The notes under the pieces: generated by a model
What the model was told of the DNA's origin: nothing
Database searches by the model: none
Seen by the model: the letters and a program-made list of their open reading frames with translations, nothing else
Program-made: the position numbers and the translations under genes
NCBI RefSeq assembly: GCF_030389495.1
Contig: NZ_CP127832.1
Span: 930,001-994,000 of the forward strand
From: Ligilactobacillus cholophilus
Lineage (GTDB): Bacteria; Bacillota; Bacilli; Lactobacillales; Lactobacillaceae
Reading direction: 5' to 3'
DNA: 64,000 nucleotides
Part shown: positions 8,420 through 18,007 of the stretch, one piece after another
How the letters are laid out: each line of letters begins with the position of its first letter
How positions within the stretch are numbered: the stretch's first letter is position 1

Positions 8420-8743
8420 TTAGAAAAAATAAAATATAAAATTTAAAATTGAAGCAACTGCAATAACTATAGTGAATAATTTTAAGTAACCTGATGCAAC
8501 TAATAATCCCAAAACGCCACATAGCAAGCATAACAATAATACTAATACTTGATATATTAATATTAATTGATTAAAGTACCTACCAAAAATCATAAATAAA
8601 ATACCAAGAATAACAGCAGCTATTACCATTATCCACATTCCCTTTGTTCCAAAGGTATTCATTCCATTAATAGGATAAAATGCTATTGCAAATATACAAA
8701 ATACCGAAAGTAGAATTGAAAATAATACTGAAACTCTCCTCAT
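8420..8743 (-). CDS. Small membrane protein at the end of the lantibiotic transporter operon
   Basis: 107 residues, almost entirely hydrophobic, with four likely membrane segments (about 8-25, 33-53, 58-78, 85-107). The start has GGAGG eight bases upstream. It lies 21 bases after the BceB-like permease and is read in the same direction, so it is very probably co-transcribed. I do not recognise a family. Lantibiotic clusters often end with small membrane immunity proteins (LanI/LanH types), and this is a candidate for one. The gap 8291-8419 downstream is AT-rich and shows no clear terminator. Confidence 0.65.
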   Translation of the reverse strand: MRRVSVLFSILLSVFCIFAIAFYPINGMNTFGTKGMWIMVIAAVILGILFMIFGRYFNQLILIYQVLVLLLCLLCGVLGLLVASGYLKLFTIVIAVASILNFIFYFF

Positions 8744-8764
8744 TTTCTAAACCTCCATAATTTT

Positions 8765-10693
8765 TTAATTTTTAGTAATTTTATATTGATATATTCTTGA
8801 AGTTAAGAAATATGTAAGAACATAACATATTATATAGATTCCAATAGAAATAATAATTGTTTTTATAAAAATTAAATTATTATTAAACCCAAAAATTTGC
8901 ATATTTTTCAATAAAATAGGACTTGAAACTATTAAATTCAATATAGAAAACATCAAAGGTAACATAAAAATCCAAAACATTTCAATATGAATAGATTTTT
9001 TTATTAAATCTTCTGACATCCCTAACTTTTTTAATTTTATATACTCTTTTTGATCTTTAGTTCCTTCTGATAATTGTCTGTAATAAATAGTTATAATTGT
9101 TAATATTGCAAAAATAATACTAAATATTATCCCTATAAATAAAAGACCTCCAAATAAGGAATTTACTAATACTTTACTAAATTTTTTTGTTACAACATTA
9201 GCTCCTTGATATTTAAAGTTATTACTATTATTATTTATTAAATTATAAAATTCATTTTTACATGTTTCGCTACCATTTACAGTATATCCTTGCATATAAA
9301 TCATACGTGGATTCTGTAATAAAATTTTTTTGGCGATATTTTTATTATTTGTAATAACAAAAATATTTGGCATTAATGCTCTTTGTGGCGAAAACATAAA
9401 TTTTAATGATTTAATTTGTTTTTTTACTTTTAATTTTTGGTGATTTATATATATATCATCAGGAACATTCCTTTTATTTTGAAAATAAACTAATACTTCA
9501 TTTTTCTTTAATCCATAATGTGTGTTATTACTTTTATTAAAACTATTAAGTGACACACAAGTTAATTGATAATCACTTGTTACTCCTCCATTTTTATCAA
9601 CTATAATATCGTTTTTGTTCATATTTGCATATACAGATTGAGATACAATAAGTTCTTTCTTTTTACATAAGGTCACACTTGCTTTTTTTGACAATGAATC
9701 CAGTTCTTTGTTAACATTCGTCACTGATTGAATAGTTAAATCTCTTGGACTTATTTGCGATACAATACTATTTCTTTCAATATAAAGACTCCCCAAAACC
9801 GATATAGAAATTAACGTAATTGTACTTAAAATGCATATTGACGCTAATGAAAAGGCATTTTCTTTTAATCTATGAATCATTTCAGCTGTCATCACAAAAA
9901 ATTTATTATTGTAATAAAATTTTTTATTGCGTTTCAAACATGAGATTAAATAAATTAATGTTGAAAAAAAGATACCAAATATTCCAATTATTACAAAAAG
10001 TACTGCCAATATAAAACTTCTAAAACTTGTAGTTAAATTATGAGGATATAAGGCAATACTGTATCCTACTACTAAACAAATAAGACTAAGTACAGCAATT
10101 AAAGCTTGATATTTAACTTTATGTTCTCCTTTTGAACTTGAATTAAAAATAGCATTAATTGAGCTATTTCTTATAAAGTTAAATTCAGAAATATAAATAA
10201 TTAAATATATTATCAAAAGCATTATTACTGTATATATTACTGACATATAATTATAATTTACATTTGCTTTTACTGAATCACATATTTTTTCAAGTAAAAG
10301 ATATGCAAATTTATTATATGAAATTCCTAATAATAATCCTCCTAAAATATTAAATAAAAAGAGAATAATTTTTTCATAAAGTACAATAAGTGAAATTTCT
10401 TTCTTAGAAATTCCAAGCATTAATAAAATTCCCATATTTCTGTTTCGATTATCACTAATAAATTTATTAGCGTATTTTCCATAAAATAACATTATTAAAC
10501 CAATAACTGTAATTCCTAAAATTATTAAATTATCAATTATCTTATTACCTGATAAATTTTTAATTTGGTTATCTAACGCTAAATTAAGTAAATTATAGAA
10601 AAAACCAACAAATATCGACATTGTGATCACATATGGAACTACCAATGCTTTATTTTTTGAAAGATTGTTAAATGCAATTTTTAAATTAAACAA
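8765..10693 (-). CDS. BceB-type ABC transporter permease (lantibiotic resistance and sensing)
   Basis: 642 residues of the FtsX/BceB family. Membrane segments lie near residues 18-40, 55-72, 105-125 and 150-170, with two more around 200-250 and one near 285. A large extracellular loop of roughly 200 residues (about 305-510) follows, and three segments close the protein. That architecture is the hallmark of BceAB-type transporters, which protect lipid II from peptide antibiotics and signal to an associated histidine kinase. The start is TTG with AAAGGAG ten bases upstream. It follows the ATPase gene by 16 bases. It differs from the usual LanE/LanG immunity permeases, which are about 250 residues and lack the large loop. 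The likely role is immunity to the lantibiotic made upstream and sensing of it. Confidence 0.85.
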   Translation of the reverse strand: MFNLKIAFNNLSKNKALVVPYVITMSIFVGFFYNLLNLALDNQIKNLSGNKIIDNLIILGITVIGLIMLFYGKYANKFISDNRNRNMGILLMLGISKKEISLIVLYEKIILFLFNILGGLLLGISYNKFAYLLLEKICDSVKANVNYNYMSVIYTVIMLLIIYLIIYISEFNFIRNSSINAIFNSSSKGEHKVKYQALIAVLSLICLVVGYSIALYPHNLTTSFRSFILAVLFVIIGIFGIFFSTLIYLISCLKRNKKFYYNNKFFVMTAEMIHRLKENAFSLASICILSTITLISISVLGSLYIERNSIVSQISPRDLTIQSVTNVNKELDSLSKKASVTLCKKKELIVSQSVYANMNKNDIIVDKNGGVTSDYQLTCVSLNSFNKSNNTHYGLKKNEVLVYFQNKRNVPDDIYINHQKLKVKKQIKSLKFMFSPQRALMPNIFVITNNKNIAKKILLQNPRMIYMQGYTVNGSETCKNEFYNLINNNSNNFKYQGANVVTKKFSKVLVNSLFGGLLFIGIIFSIIFAILTIITIYYRQLSEGTKDQKEYIKLKKLGMSEDLIKKSIHIEMFWIFMLPLMFSILNLIVSSPILLKNMQIFGFNNNLIFIKTIIISIGIYIICYVLTYFLTSRIYQYKITKN

Positions 10694-10709
10694 TTAACTT
10701 CATCTCCTT

Positions 10710-11450
10710 TTATAAATTTGACTGAGATAAAATAATCTTTTTCATAAAATTCTCTGATGAGTCGGTTCCTTTTGAAAGTTGATTAAAAATAATTCCATCC
10801 TTAATGAATAAAACTTTATCTGCATAACTTGCAGTATTAGGACTATGAGTTACCATTAAAATTGTTTTTTTCTCCGAATGAATGTCATCTAAAAGATGCA
10901 TAATTTTAATTGTAGTTTTTGAATCCAACTGACCAGTTGGTTCATCGGCTAATATTAAATCAGGATTTAATATTAGTGAACGTGCTATAGCTACTCTTTG
11001 CATTTGTCCTCCAGATAATTCATAGGGAAACCTATTAAGGCTTTTTTTAATGCCAACTTTTTTTGCTAAACTTTGAAGTTTATTTTCATAATTTTTAATA
11101 TTTTTTCCCGAAATAACTACCGGTAATAAAATATTATCTTTACTATCAAATATGTCTAATAAGTTAAAGTTTTGAAAAATAAATCCAATATGATCTCTTC
11201 TAAACTTTGTAGCCACATCTTCTTCTAAATTTTCTAAATGAATTCCGTTAATAATGATTTCACCATTTGTTGGAACATCTAATCCAGACATCATATTTAA
11301 TAATGTCGATTTACCTGATCCTGACTCTCCCATTATTGCAATAAATTCTCCTTTTTCAACTAAAAAATTAATATCTTTAAGAGCTTGATTTTCTAAACCA
11401 TTTTCTGTTTCATATGTTTTTTGTAAATGCTGTATCTCAATAAATGCCAT
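10710..11450 (-). CDS. BceA-type ABC transporter ATPase
   Basis: 246 residues from the ATG at 11450 (AGGAGG 11 bases upstream); an ATG at 11477 overlaps that ribosome binding site and is unlikely. Walker A is GESGSGKST, the signature [16 protein letters not shown], Walker [13 protein letters not shown], and the switch MVTHS. It is a standard MacB/BceA-class ATPase paired with the long permease that follows 16 bases later. A BceR-like box lies 77 bases upstream of the start, and a terminator separates the gene from the histidine kinase gene. The transporter therefore seems to have its own regulated promoter. Confidence 0.9.
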   Translation of the reverse strand: MAFIEIQHLQKTYETENGLENQALKDINFLVEKGEFIAIMGESGSGKSTLLNMMSGLDVPTNGEIIINGIHLENLEEDVATKFRRDHIGFIFQNFNLLDIFDSKDNILLPVVISGKNIKNYENKLQSLAKKVGIKKSLNRFPYELSGGQMQRVAIARSLILNPDLILADEPTGQLDSKTTIKIMHLLDDIHSEKKTILMVTHSPNTASYADKVLFIKDGIIFNQLSKGTDSSENFMKKIILSQSNL

Positions 11451-11526
11451 TTTTATTAATTCCTCCTGTTCATTCATATTTTAAACTATTTTTCATCTAT
11501 ATATTCTTTCATTTAATACTATTAAA

Positions 11527-11540
11527 TTACAAAAACGTAA
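11527..11540 (-). promoter_or_regulatory. BceR-like operator upstream of the transporter genes
   Basis: TTACA-AAAA-CGTAA differs in one base from the consensus TnACA-N4-TGTAA described for BceR-type regulators of Firmicutes. It lies in the 100-base gap between the kinase gene and the transporter ATPase gene. A weak promoter (TTTAAT, 17 bases, TATATA on the minus strand) follows it. Confidence 0.55.
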
Positions 11541-11542
11541 GA

Positions 11543-11567
11543 AAAAGACCTCATTTGAGGTCTTTTG
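11543..11567 (-). terminator. Terminator at the end of the lanA...bceS operon
   Basis: The stem AAAGACCTCA/TGAGGTCTTT with a two-base loop is followed by T residues on the minus strand. It overlaps the last codons of the kinase gene. It divides the biosynthesis-regulation operon from the transporter operon. Confidence 0.75.
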
Positions 11568-12537
11568 AATAAATATAAAATTTCGTTCCTTGGAATTTTT
11601 TAGATTTTACTTTTACTCTTAAAGAAAGCATATCTGCAATTTGTCCCACTAAGTATAATCCCAAACCTGTTGCATCAATTTTATCTCTTCCTGTTTGGCC
11701 TGTAAAACCATTCTCAAAAATTCTACTCATATCTTTTAAATCAATTCCAATACCATTATCACTTATAACTAACATATTGTTTTCAGAATAAACTGATATT
11801 CTACCATTTTTTGAAGTATATTTCATAGCATTAATTATTATTTGTTCTAACATTATTTCGAGCCATCGTTTATCTGACACAAAATTTGGAAGCTTTTTTG
11901 AAATGCTTATACTCTGACTTTTTGAAATCATTAACCAGGAATATTTTTTTATAATTTCATTAATGATTTTTTTAGTATCAACTTTTTCAATTTTTAAATC
12001 ATTATTGCCATTATTTAATGAAATTAAATTTAACATTTCATTCAAATATTGTTTAATGATCGTCAACTGCTCATTTATTTTATTAAATTCATCATTATTT
12101 AAATCCTCGCTATTCGAAACAATCAATTGCAAGGCTGTGATTGGTAATTTTATATTATGTAACCAAGTAATATATTGATCATGTAATTTTTTTTCTTTTA
12201 ACTTTAATTCACTGATATCTTCATTATTTTTTTTATAATTAATTTTTATAATTGTTTGATACTTTTTTTCAATAAAATTTGTTGCGAATGGTAGTTTTTT
12301 GTCTTTTGAATAGTGTTTTATCTTTTCCAATTTAAAAAATTTATTTATATCAAAATAACACTTTAAAAAAATATAAAATAAAATTATAGGAATACCCAAT
12401 AATATAAGATCAAAAATCATATTAATAGGTATATTATTTAAATAGAAGTCAAAACAACAAAATAACATTATTATAGAAATAAACAGTATAGTTTTAAAAA
12501 TATCACAACATATAATTTTAAATACCTTTCTTTTCAT
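11551..12537 (-). CDS. BceS-type (intramembrane-sensing) histidine kinase
   Basis: About 328 residues. Two membrane segments near the N-terminus (about 9-26 and 34-56) are joined by a very short external loop, so there is no sensor domain. The H box is WLHNIKLPITAL (as in BceS kinases). It is followed by the N and G boxes (INAMKYTSKNG, ISDNGIGIDLKD, GLGLYLVGQIAD). Such kinases receive their signal from a partner BceAB transporter, which is encoded just downstream. It overlaps the regulator gene by about 20 bases. The exact start is uncertain: an ATG at 12549 and a GTG at 12540 are in frame. Confidence 0.85.
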   Translation of the reverse strand: MKRKVFKIICCDIFKTILFISIIMLFCCFDFYLNNIPINMIFDLILLGIPIILFYIFLKCYFDINKFFKLEKIKHYSKDKKLPFATNFIEKKYQTIIKINYKKNNEDISELKLKEKKLHDQYITWLHNIKLPITALQLIVSNSEDLNNDEFNKINEQLTIIKQYLNEMLNLISLNNGNNDLKIEKVDTKKIINEIIKKYSWLMISKSQSISISKKLPNFVSDKRWLEIMLEQIIINAMKYTSKNGRISVYSENNMLVISDNGIGIDLKDMSRIFENGFTGQTGRDKIDATGLGLYLVGQIADMLSLRVKVKSKKFQGTKFYIYSKDLK

Positions 12538-13207
12538 CACATAATGCATATCCTTTTCCTCGAAATGTTTTTATATATGTATCTAATTTAATTCCCCTTA
12601 GTTTTTTACGTAATCTTGTAATTGAAACTTGTAATGCATTATTATCTATAAAATTTTCATTATTCCAAAGAACATGCATTATTTTTTCTTTTGAAACAAT
12701 ATTATTTAAATTTTCAAATAATACTTTTAAAATAATAAATTCATTTGTAGTTAAAATAATATCCTTATTTCCTAATGTTACTTTAGACGTGACTAAATTT
12801 AAAGTATATGATTTGAATTTAAGTTCATTATTACTATTGCTAAACTCATATGTTCTACGAAGTAATGCTTTTATTTTTGCAATCAATATATCTATATCAA
12901 AAGGTTTTTCAATATAATCATCAGCCCCAGCGCTTAATGATGCTACGGCATTTATACGTTTCTCAGCGGATGAGATAAAAATTATTGGACAAGTAGAAAA
13001 ATCTCTGATTTTATTTGTCCAATAATAACCATCACTTTCAGGAAGATAAATATCCATCAATATAATGTCAGGATTAAATTCCATAACATTTAACATAATA
13101 TTATGAAAATCTTGAGGATAACTTATTTGAAAACCTCTTTTCTTTAAAGCATGTGATAATTGAAATACAATTTCTTTATCATCCTCTATTATAAAAACTT
13201 TGTTCAT
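12518..13207 (-). CDS. BceR-type OmpR-family response regulator
   Basis: 229 residues from the ATG at 13207, preceded by GGGGAAAAG; the in-frame ATG at 13225 lies further inside the exporter gene and has no site. The receiver domain has the acidic pair near the start (IEDDKE), the phosphorylation Asp in IILMDIYLPE and the conserved Lys in EKPFD. The winged-helix C-terminal domain ends RKKLRGIKLDTYIKTFRGKG. It overlaps lanT by 29 bases and the kinase gene by about 20, so it is part of the lan operon. It probably binds the inverted repeats upstream of lanA and of the transporter genes. Confidence 0.88.
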   Translation of the reverse strand: MNKVFIIEDDKEIVFQLSHALKKRGFQISYPQDFHNIMLNVMEFNPDIILMDIYLPESDGYYWTNKIRDFSTCPIIFISSAEKRINAVASLSAGADDYIEKPFDIDILIAKIKALLRRTYEFSNSNNELKFKSYTLNLVTSKVTLGNKDIILTTNEFIILKVLFENLNNIVSKEKIMHVLWNNENFIDNNALQVSITRLRKKLRGIKLDTYIKTFRGKGYALCDEKKGI

Positions 13208-14825
13208 GTACTTTTCCCCTTTCAATAAGTTTTTTATTTTTTAATTCTAGTACTCTACTCTTTTTATTTATTTGACTAATATTATGAATTACTTCAATTA
13301 CAATAATATTATTTAAATTTAGATATTCATACATTCTTTTTCTTATAATATTATTATTTTTTTCATCAATATTAGCAAATGCTTCATCAAGTAATAGTAC
13401 ATCGCATTTCCTTAATAAACCTCTTGCTAAAATAAAACGCTGAATCTGACCATATGAAAAATTATTACCAAATTCACCAATACTTAAATCTAAGCCTTCT
13501 TTATATGTTTTAACTATTTGATCCATATTTACAATATGTAATACGTTCCAAAGATCTTTTTCAGAATAATTTTTAGAGTTAAACGTTAAAAATTCCCTTA
13601 ATGTCCCAGGTATAATGACCTTTTCATCTGAAATATAATTAATTCTATTTCTTAATTGAAATATTTTAAATTCAGAAAGTGGTACATTATTAATTAAAAT
13701 ATCTCCTTTTGTTGGATAAATAAAACCTATTATTAAATTTAATAATGTAGATTTTCCAACGCCACTTTCACCAATAACAGAAATATAATCTCCTTTTTTT
13801 AAACTCAAATTTAATTTTTCCAAAATATTTGATTCATCGTATGAAAAACTCACATTTTTAAATTGAATCGTGTCTATATGATTAATATTTTTTCCAAAAT
13901 TAATTTTATTCTTTAACTTACAATATCCTATAATATGAACAATACTTCCATTTAATAATTTGAATTGTGCAACAAATTGCATAACTTGCATTATGGGATT
14001 TACAACTTGATTTAAATAAATAATGAAAATCGTAGCCGATCCAATAGATATAGTTTTATTTCTTACTTCTAAAATACATAATAAAACTACTATAATGGTT
14101 ACAAATAACATCATAATATTTATAAGAGGTGAATATAAACTAAATATTTTAATTCTCTTCATACTTTCTTTATAAAGACTTTGATTCATATGTGAAAATT
14201 TGTTATAAGCATAATCTTGAGCATTAAAACTTTTAATATCTTTAAGATTTCCACGTAATTGAGAAGTAATATTTATCAGTTTGGCTTTTCTTTCCTGAAT
14301 TTTCTCACCAATAATATTCAATTTTCTAGAAAAGGGAATAATTATGATAACTATTAAAAAACATATTATACAAAGTTCAATAGACATCTTATTACTTATA
14401 CGAAACATCATAATAATGGAACATATGCCTATAATTAAAGAATTAAATGTTTGTGGAAAAGTTGATGTTAAAAAATTTTCAATTAGCTCAATATCATTAA
14501 CAATATGCCCTCCAACTTCCGATGAATCATCTTTTATAGAAGATGAATCCAAAATCTTTGACCAAATACTATTTCGAGTATTTAAAATTATATTATTTCC
14601 AACATATGAGATCATAAATTGAGATATAATGCTTAATATAAAAATATTAATTCCAATTATTAAGAGAAGAATAGTATATCTTATAGGATTAGAAACATCA
14701 ATTAGTATTTTTATCATATATGTCAGTCTTACTGTAAGGAGTCCGGTTACTATTTCTATTACACATCCTAAAAAATATAAAATATAGTCTTTTTTACTTA
14801 AACTTAAGATATTAAGCCATTTCAT
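13179..14825 (-). CDS. lanT: Lantibiotic exporter, ABC transporter LanT
   Basis: 548 residues: an N-terminal membrane domain with about six segments (to about residue 300), then an ATPase domain with Walker A GESGVGKST, Walker B VLLLDEAFANID and the degenerate signature FSYGQIQRFILARGL. There is no N-terminal C39 peptidase. That is typical of class I lantibiotic exporters, where leader removal is done outside by LanP. The start overlaps the lanP stop (TGATG) and has AGGAGG upstream. It exports the modified precursor. The signature motif lacks the usual LSGGQ, which is common in LanT proteins of this group. Confidence 0.9.
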   Translation of the reverse strand: MKWLNILSLSKKDYILYFLGCVIEIVTGLLTVRLTYMIKILIDVSNPIRYTILLLIIGINIFILSIISQFMISYVGNNIILNTRNSIWSKILDSSSIKDDSSEVGGHIVNDIELIENFLTSTFPQTFNSLIIGICSIIMMFRISNKMSIELCIICFLIVIIIIPFSRKLNIIGEKIQERKAKLINITSQLRGNLKDIKSFNAQDYAYNKFSHMNQSLYKESMKRIKIFSLYSPLINIMMLFVTIIVVLLCILEVRNKTISIGSATIFIIYLNQVVNPIMQVMQFVAQFKLLNGSIVHIIGYCKLKNKINFGKNINHIDTIQFKNVSFSYDESNILEKLNLSLKKGDYISVIGESGVGKSTLLNLIIGFIYPTKGDILINNVPLSEFKIFQLRNRINYISDEKVIIPGTLREFLTFNSKNYSEKDLWNVLHIVNMDQIVKTYKEGLDLSIGEFGNNFSYGQIQRFILARGLLRKCDVLLLDEAFANIDEKNNNIIRKRMYEYLNLNNIIVIEVIHNISQINKKSRVLELKNKKLIERGKVHEQSFYNRG

Positions 14826-16174
14826 CAGTTTCCTCCTAATGCACTATATACATTTATCTCTTTATATCCATCATTTGTAGTTGTTGTTTTATTTAACAAA
14901 ATATATTTTGCTGCCCAAGGCCTTTCTTTAAGTCCAAATGTACTCATTATTTCGGCCAATTCACCTGATACTTTTCCTGTAGATACAGATGTTCCATTAA
15001 AATAGTTATAATTTCCATCATTACTTGTAGATAAAATTGATTCTTGCATAAATAATTTGTCTTCATACCATTTCTTTTCTCCATACTTATTTAATAATTC
15101 TGTTCCACCTCCAGGAGCCAAAACAAAATGAGAATCATATTTATTGAAATGATTGCTAAATGATGAAATCCTGTTATTATTATCTGAAGATCCAACTGCA
15201 ATCGTATTATTTAAACAAGCTGGTAAATCAATTACTTGATAATTTAAATTTCCAACAGTACCATTTTCTTTTTCATATAATTTTTTTAATGAAGTAGGAT
15301 CTTCTCCTATACCATCATTTCCAACAGCGGAGACTACTATAACATTGTGTCTTTCCGCATAATCTAATGCCAACTTATAGCCAATAGCATCAGCAGAATT
15401 AAAGAAATTACCTTGTGGCAATTTAACATATTGTCCTAAACTTAAATTTATTATATCTGCACCATTATTTACTGCATCAATTATGGCTCTTAAAACCCAA
15501 GATTCTTTGGACTTTGATTTACCAAAAACACGATAAATTTGCAATTCTGCACCCGGAGATACTCCATATATTTGACCATTAGCAGAGACTTGTCCCGCAA
15601 CTGCAGTTCCATGTCCTTTAAAATCTTGTAAGTTATCTTTATTTCCTTTTTCTTCAGGTTCAGTATTGTCATATCCTCCAGCAGGAACTAAATTTTCAGA
15701 ATGTTTAAAATCAATTGATCCTTTAAACGCTTCATGAGAAGTATCAATTCCGGAATCAATTATGGCCACATTTATTAATTTTCGATTATTATGATTTATT
15801 CTATATGATTTCCCACTGTTTGTTATTCTATTCATTCCCCACTGATATGAAAATAGTTTAGGTAAATAATTAGGCTCTGGTTGAGCTACTACAGAATCTC
15901 CAAATAAATCCGGGTCTGTTTGATTTACTGTATCTTCTATACATTTTATGTTTTTATCTTCTAAACGAATTTGTTCTTTAGTAAGAGATCCATCTGTTTC
16001 AATATATCCAATTTCTGGAATAGATGTTTTAATTGTCATATGGTTCGATTGTAAATAAGAAAGCGTTTGATTATAATTATCTGTGATAATGTTAAATTGA
16101 TTTGCATCAACTTCATAATTTGAGAATAAAAAAGTACAAAATAAACTTAGCAAAATTAACTTAATTTTTTTCAT
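14825..16174 (-). CDS. lanP: Lantibiotic leader peptidase LanP (subtilisin-like, secreted)
   Basis: 449 residues. A signal peptide (about residues 1-24) and a pro-region of about 80-100 residues precede an S8 protease domain. The catalytic triad can be placed at Asp140 (IIDSGID), His188 (GHGTAVAG) and Ser396 (NGTSVSTG), with oxyanion Asn285 (AVGND). There is no LPXTG anchor, so the enzyme should be released or loosely held. By analogy with EpiP and MutP it removes the leader after the Arg in PDTR. It directly follows lanD (the two touch) and is coupled to lanT. Confidence 0.92.
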   Translation of the reverse strand: MKKIKLILLSLFCTFLFSNYEVDANQFNIITDNYNQTLSYLQSNHMTIKTSIPEIGYIETDGSLTKEQIRLEDKNIKCIEDTVNQTDPDLFGDSVVAQPEPNYLPKLFSYQWGMNRITNSGKSYRINHNNRKLINVAIIDSGIDTSHEAFKGSIDFKHSENLVPAGGYDNTEPEEKGNKDNLQDFKGHGTAVAGQVSANGQIYGVSPGAELQIYRVFGKSKSKESWVLRAIIDAVNNGADIINLSLGQYVKLPQGNFFNSADAIGYKLALDYAERHNVIVVSAVGNDGIGEDPTSLKKLYEKENGTVGNLNYQVIDLPACLNNTIAVGSSDNNNRISSFSNHFNKYDSHFVLAPGGGTELLNKYGEKKWYEDKLFMQESILSTSNDGNYNYFNGTSVSTGKVSGELAEIMSTFGLKERPWAAKYILLNKTTTTNDGYKEINVYSALGGN

Positions 16175-16726
16175 CTATTTTATCCTTCCTAAAATATTTT
16201 TTATATCATTGAATAATTCTTCTAAAGATGGAAGTACAATATTTTTTTTCATTTTTCCGCTTGCAATTTCAAAGCATTCTTTCTTATCTCTCACAATAAT
16301 TTTATAGTTAGTGTTTTCTAATTTCTTTATATTTCGTTGAACTATAATATTTTTCCACATTAGGTTATTCATACAAGGATAAATTAAAACATTGCCATTA
16401 AATGATATTAAGAAAGTTGTCATAAACGTATCTGCAATCCCATTTGAAATTTTTCCTATAATATTAGCAGTGGCAGGGATAACAATAACTATGTCTGCCC
16501 ATCTTGCTAAATTAATATGATTTTTCTCTTTGTCAGAAAAGGAAACATTATCTGAATATACATGTTCACAAATCATATTTGCTGATGATATTGGTAATAT
16601 TTTTTCCCCATTTTCAGTTAAAATAATTCTAACATGCTTAAATTTGGCAGTTAAAAATGCAATATATTCAGTAATTCCTAATGTAGCTCCTGAACCACAT
16701 ATACATAAAACAATATTTTTTTCCAT
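16175..16726 (-). CDS. lanD: Peptidyl-cysteine decarboxylase LanD (flavoprotein, EpiD-like)
   Basis: 183 residues of the HFCD flavoprotein family. The motif IPATANIIGKISNG corresponds to the PASANT motif of EpiD, and PCMNNLMW to the PXMNXXMW substrate/FMN motif. A His in KNHINLARWAD matches the active-site His. It oxidatively decarboxylates the C-terminal Cys of the precursor; the product forms the S-aminovinyl-cysteine ring with Ser19. The precursor ends SYCC, the exact end known to be accepted by EpiD. It lies between lanC and lanP, the order found in epidermin and mutacin clusters. Confidence 0.93.
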   Translation of the reverse strand: MEKNIVLCICGSGATLGITEYIAFLTAKFKHVRIILTENGEKILPISSANMICEHVYSDNVSFSDKEKNHINLARWADIVIVIPATANIIGKISNGIADTFMTTFLISFNGNVLIYPCMNNLMWKNIIVQRNIKKLENTNYKIIVRDKKECFEIASGKMKKNIVLPSLEELFNDIKNILGRIK

Positions 16727-16744
16727 TAAAATCGCCCCACTATT

Positions 16745-18007
16745 TTAATTTAAAAGAAAAATTTCATTCCATTTTGCAATATTATTATTTTGTACTACTG
16801 ACAAATATTCTAATAATACTAATAAAACACCTAATGTACCAGATAACAACCCAAAATTATCCCAATAAGTATAGTACTTTTCCTTTATGTTCATACTATC
16901 TTCTACATCTATAAAACCAAATTCATATTGTTTAGAATATGTATTTAAAATTTTATCAACCAATTTATTTGCACATTTTAAATACGTGGAATTCGATGTT
17001 CTTTTATACTGTAAAAGTAAATAAGCTAATTGTCCTGATAATCCATGACAAAAAGTTGGAGATACTATCTGGACATATTTGCGGTTTAATATAGAGTTAT
17101 TAGTATCATACATTTGATTAATATCTTTATTATCATTAATTACTTTCCTAACAATGTAGAGTGTATTATAAATACCCAAATCACCATAACACCAACCATT
17201 TCGAGAATTAAAATCACCTTCTTCTCTATAACAATCCCACCGTATAGGCCAAAAATATCCGAATTGATCTTTTTTTGAATATTTTTGTATAATTTCTATA
17301 TTTTTCATTAAATAGTATTTATTTTCATAGTCAGATAATTTTAAACGTTGGTATAATGCCATAATGACCGTTGGTCCAATAAATCCATGTGCCAAGCCAA
17401 AATTAACATTGCCCTTAATAAAATAATTCTTTTCATCATTTAGAAATTGATATTTTCTAGGAATTATCCAACCTTGCTCAGAAGCAAAATAATATTTTTT
17501 TAAAATTTTTTTTACCAAGGCAATATTAAAATCACTTGGCCTAGATAATAAATATCTAGCAATTCCTGCATTTCCTAAAACAGTATCATACTCTAATGGA
17601 TTAACAGCATTTTTATACTCTATTTTTTTTAACCTTTTATATAATAATTCATGAATCTTATTATCAATTAAATCAAGATATTTATCATATTCTCCATGTA
17701 TATTAATATAATTTATTGCATATCCGATCCCTGATAAGCCCTCAAATAATGATATACTATGAACATATTTTAAATTTTTTAAAATTAAGCTTACAAGTTG
17801 TACTTTTTCTTTAGATAAATCAATAGTTGGAAATAAGTTTTCTAATTCTTGATAATAAATTAATATTGCAGGTAATCCGGATGAAAGTGAAAATATATTT
17901 TGGCAATCTGTTCTTTTTAAATTCTTTGTTTTTTTAATCAATGATTCAATATTTAAAAAATATCTTTGTTCATCGATTATATTTTTTATTTTATTTAAAT
18001 TATTCAT
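16745..18007 (-). CDS. lanC: Lantibiotic cyclase LanC
   Basis: 420 residues from the ATG at 18007, which has GAGG nine bases upstream; an ATG at 18022 precedes that site and is less likely. The zinc ligands are visible: Cys in NGWCYGDLG and the Cys-His pair in TFCHGLSG, with the catalytic His in GLAHGF. It forms the thioether rings by adding Cys thiols to dehydroamino acids. It overlaps the end of lanB by eight bases and precedes lanD by 18 bases. The length is normal for NisC/EpiC-type enzymes. Confidence 0.93.
   Translation of the reverse strand: MNNLNKIKNIIDEQRYFLNIESLIKKTKNLKRTDCQNIFSLSSGLPAILIYYQELENLFPTIDLSKEKVQLVSLILKNLKYVHSISLFEGLSGIGYAINYINIHGEYDKYLDLIDNKIHELLYKRLKKIEYKNAVNPLEYDTVLGNAGIARYLLSRPSDFNIALVKKILKKYYFASEQGWIIPRKYQFLNDEKNYFIKGNVNFGLAHGFIGPTVIMALYQRLKLSDYENKYYLMKNIEIIQKYSKKDQFGYFWPIRWDCYREEGDFNSRNGWCYGDLGIYNTLYIVRKVINDNKDINQMYDTNNSILNRKYVQIVSPTFCHGLSGQLAYLLLQYKRTSNSTYLKCANKLVDKILNTYSKQYEFGFIDVEDSMNIKEKYYTYWDNFGLLSGTLGVLLVLLEYLSVVQNNNIAKWNEIFLLN

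Noticed and set aside
11450-11477. Upstream ATG for the transporter ATPase
   Set aside because: The ribosome binding site AGGAGG lies between it and the ATG at 11450, so the latter is the start.
15490-15672. A 60-codon frame inside lanP
   Set aside because: It lies in another frame of a complete protease gene; chance.
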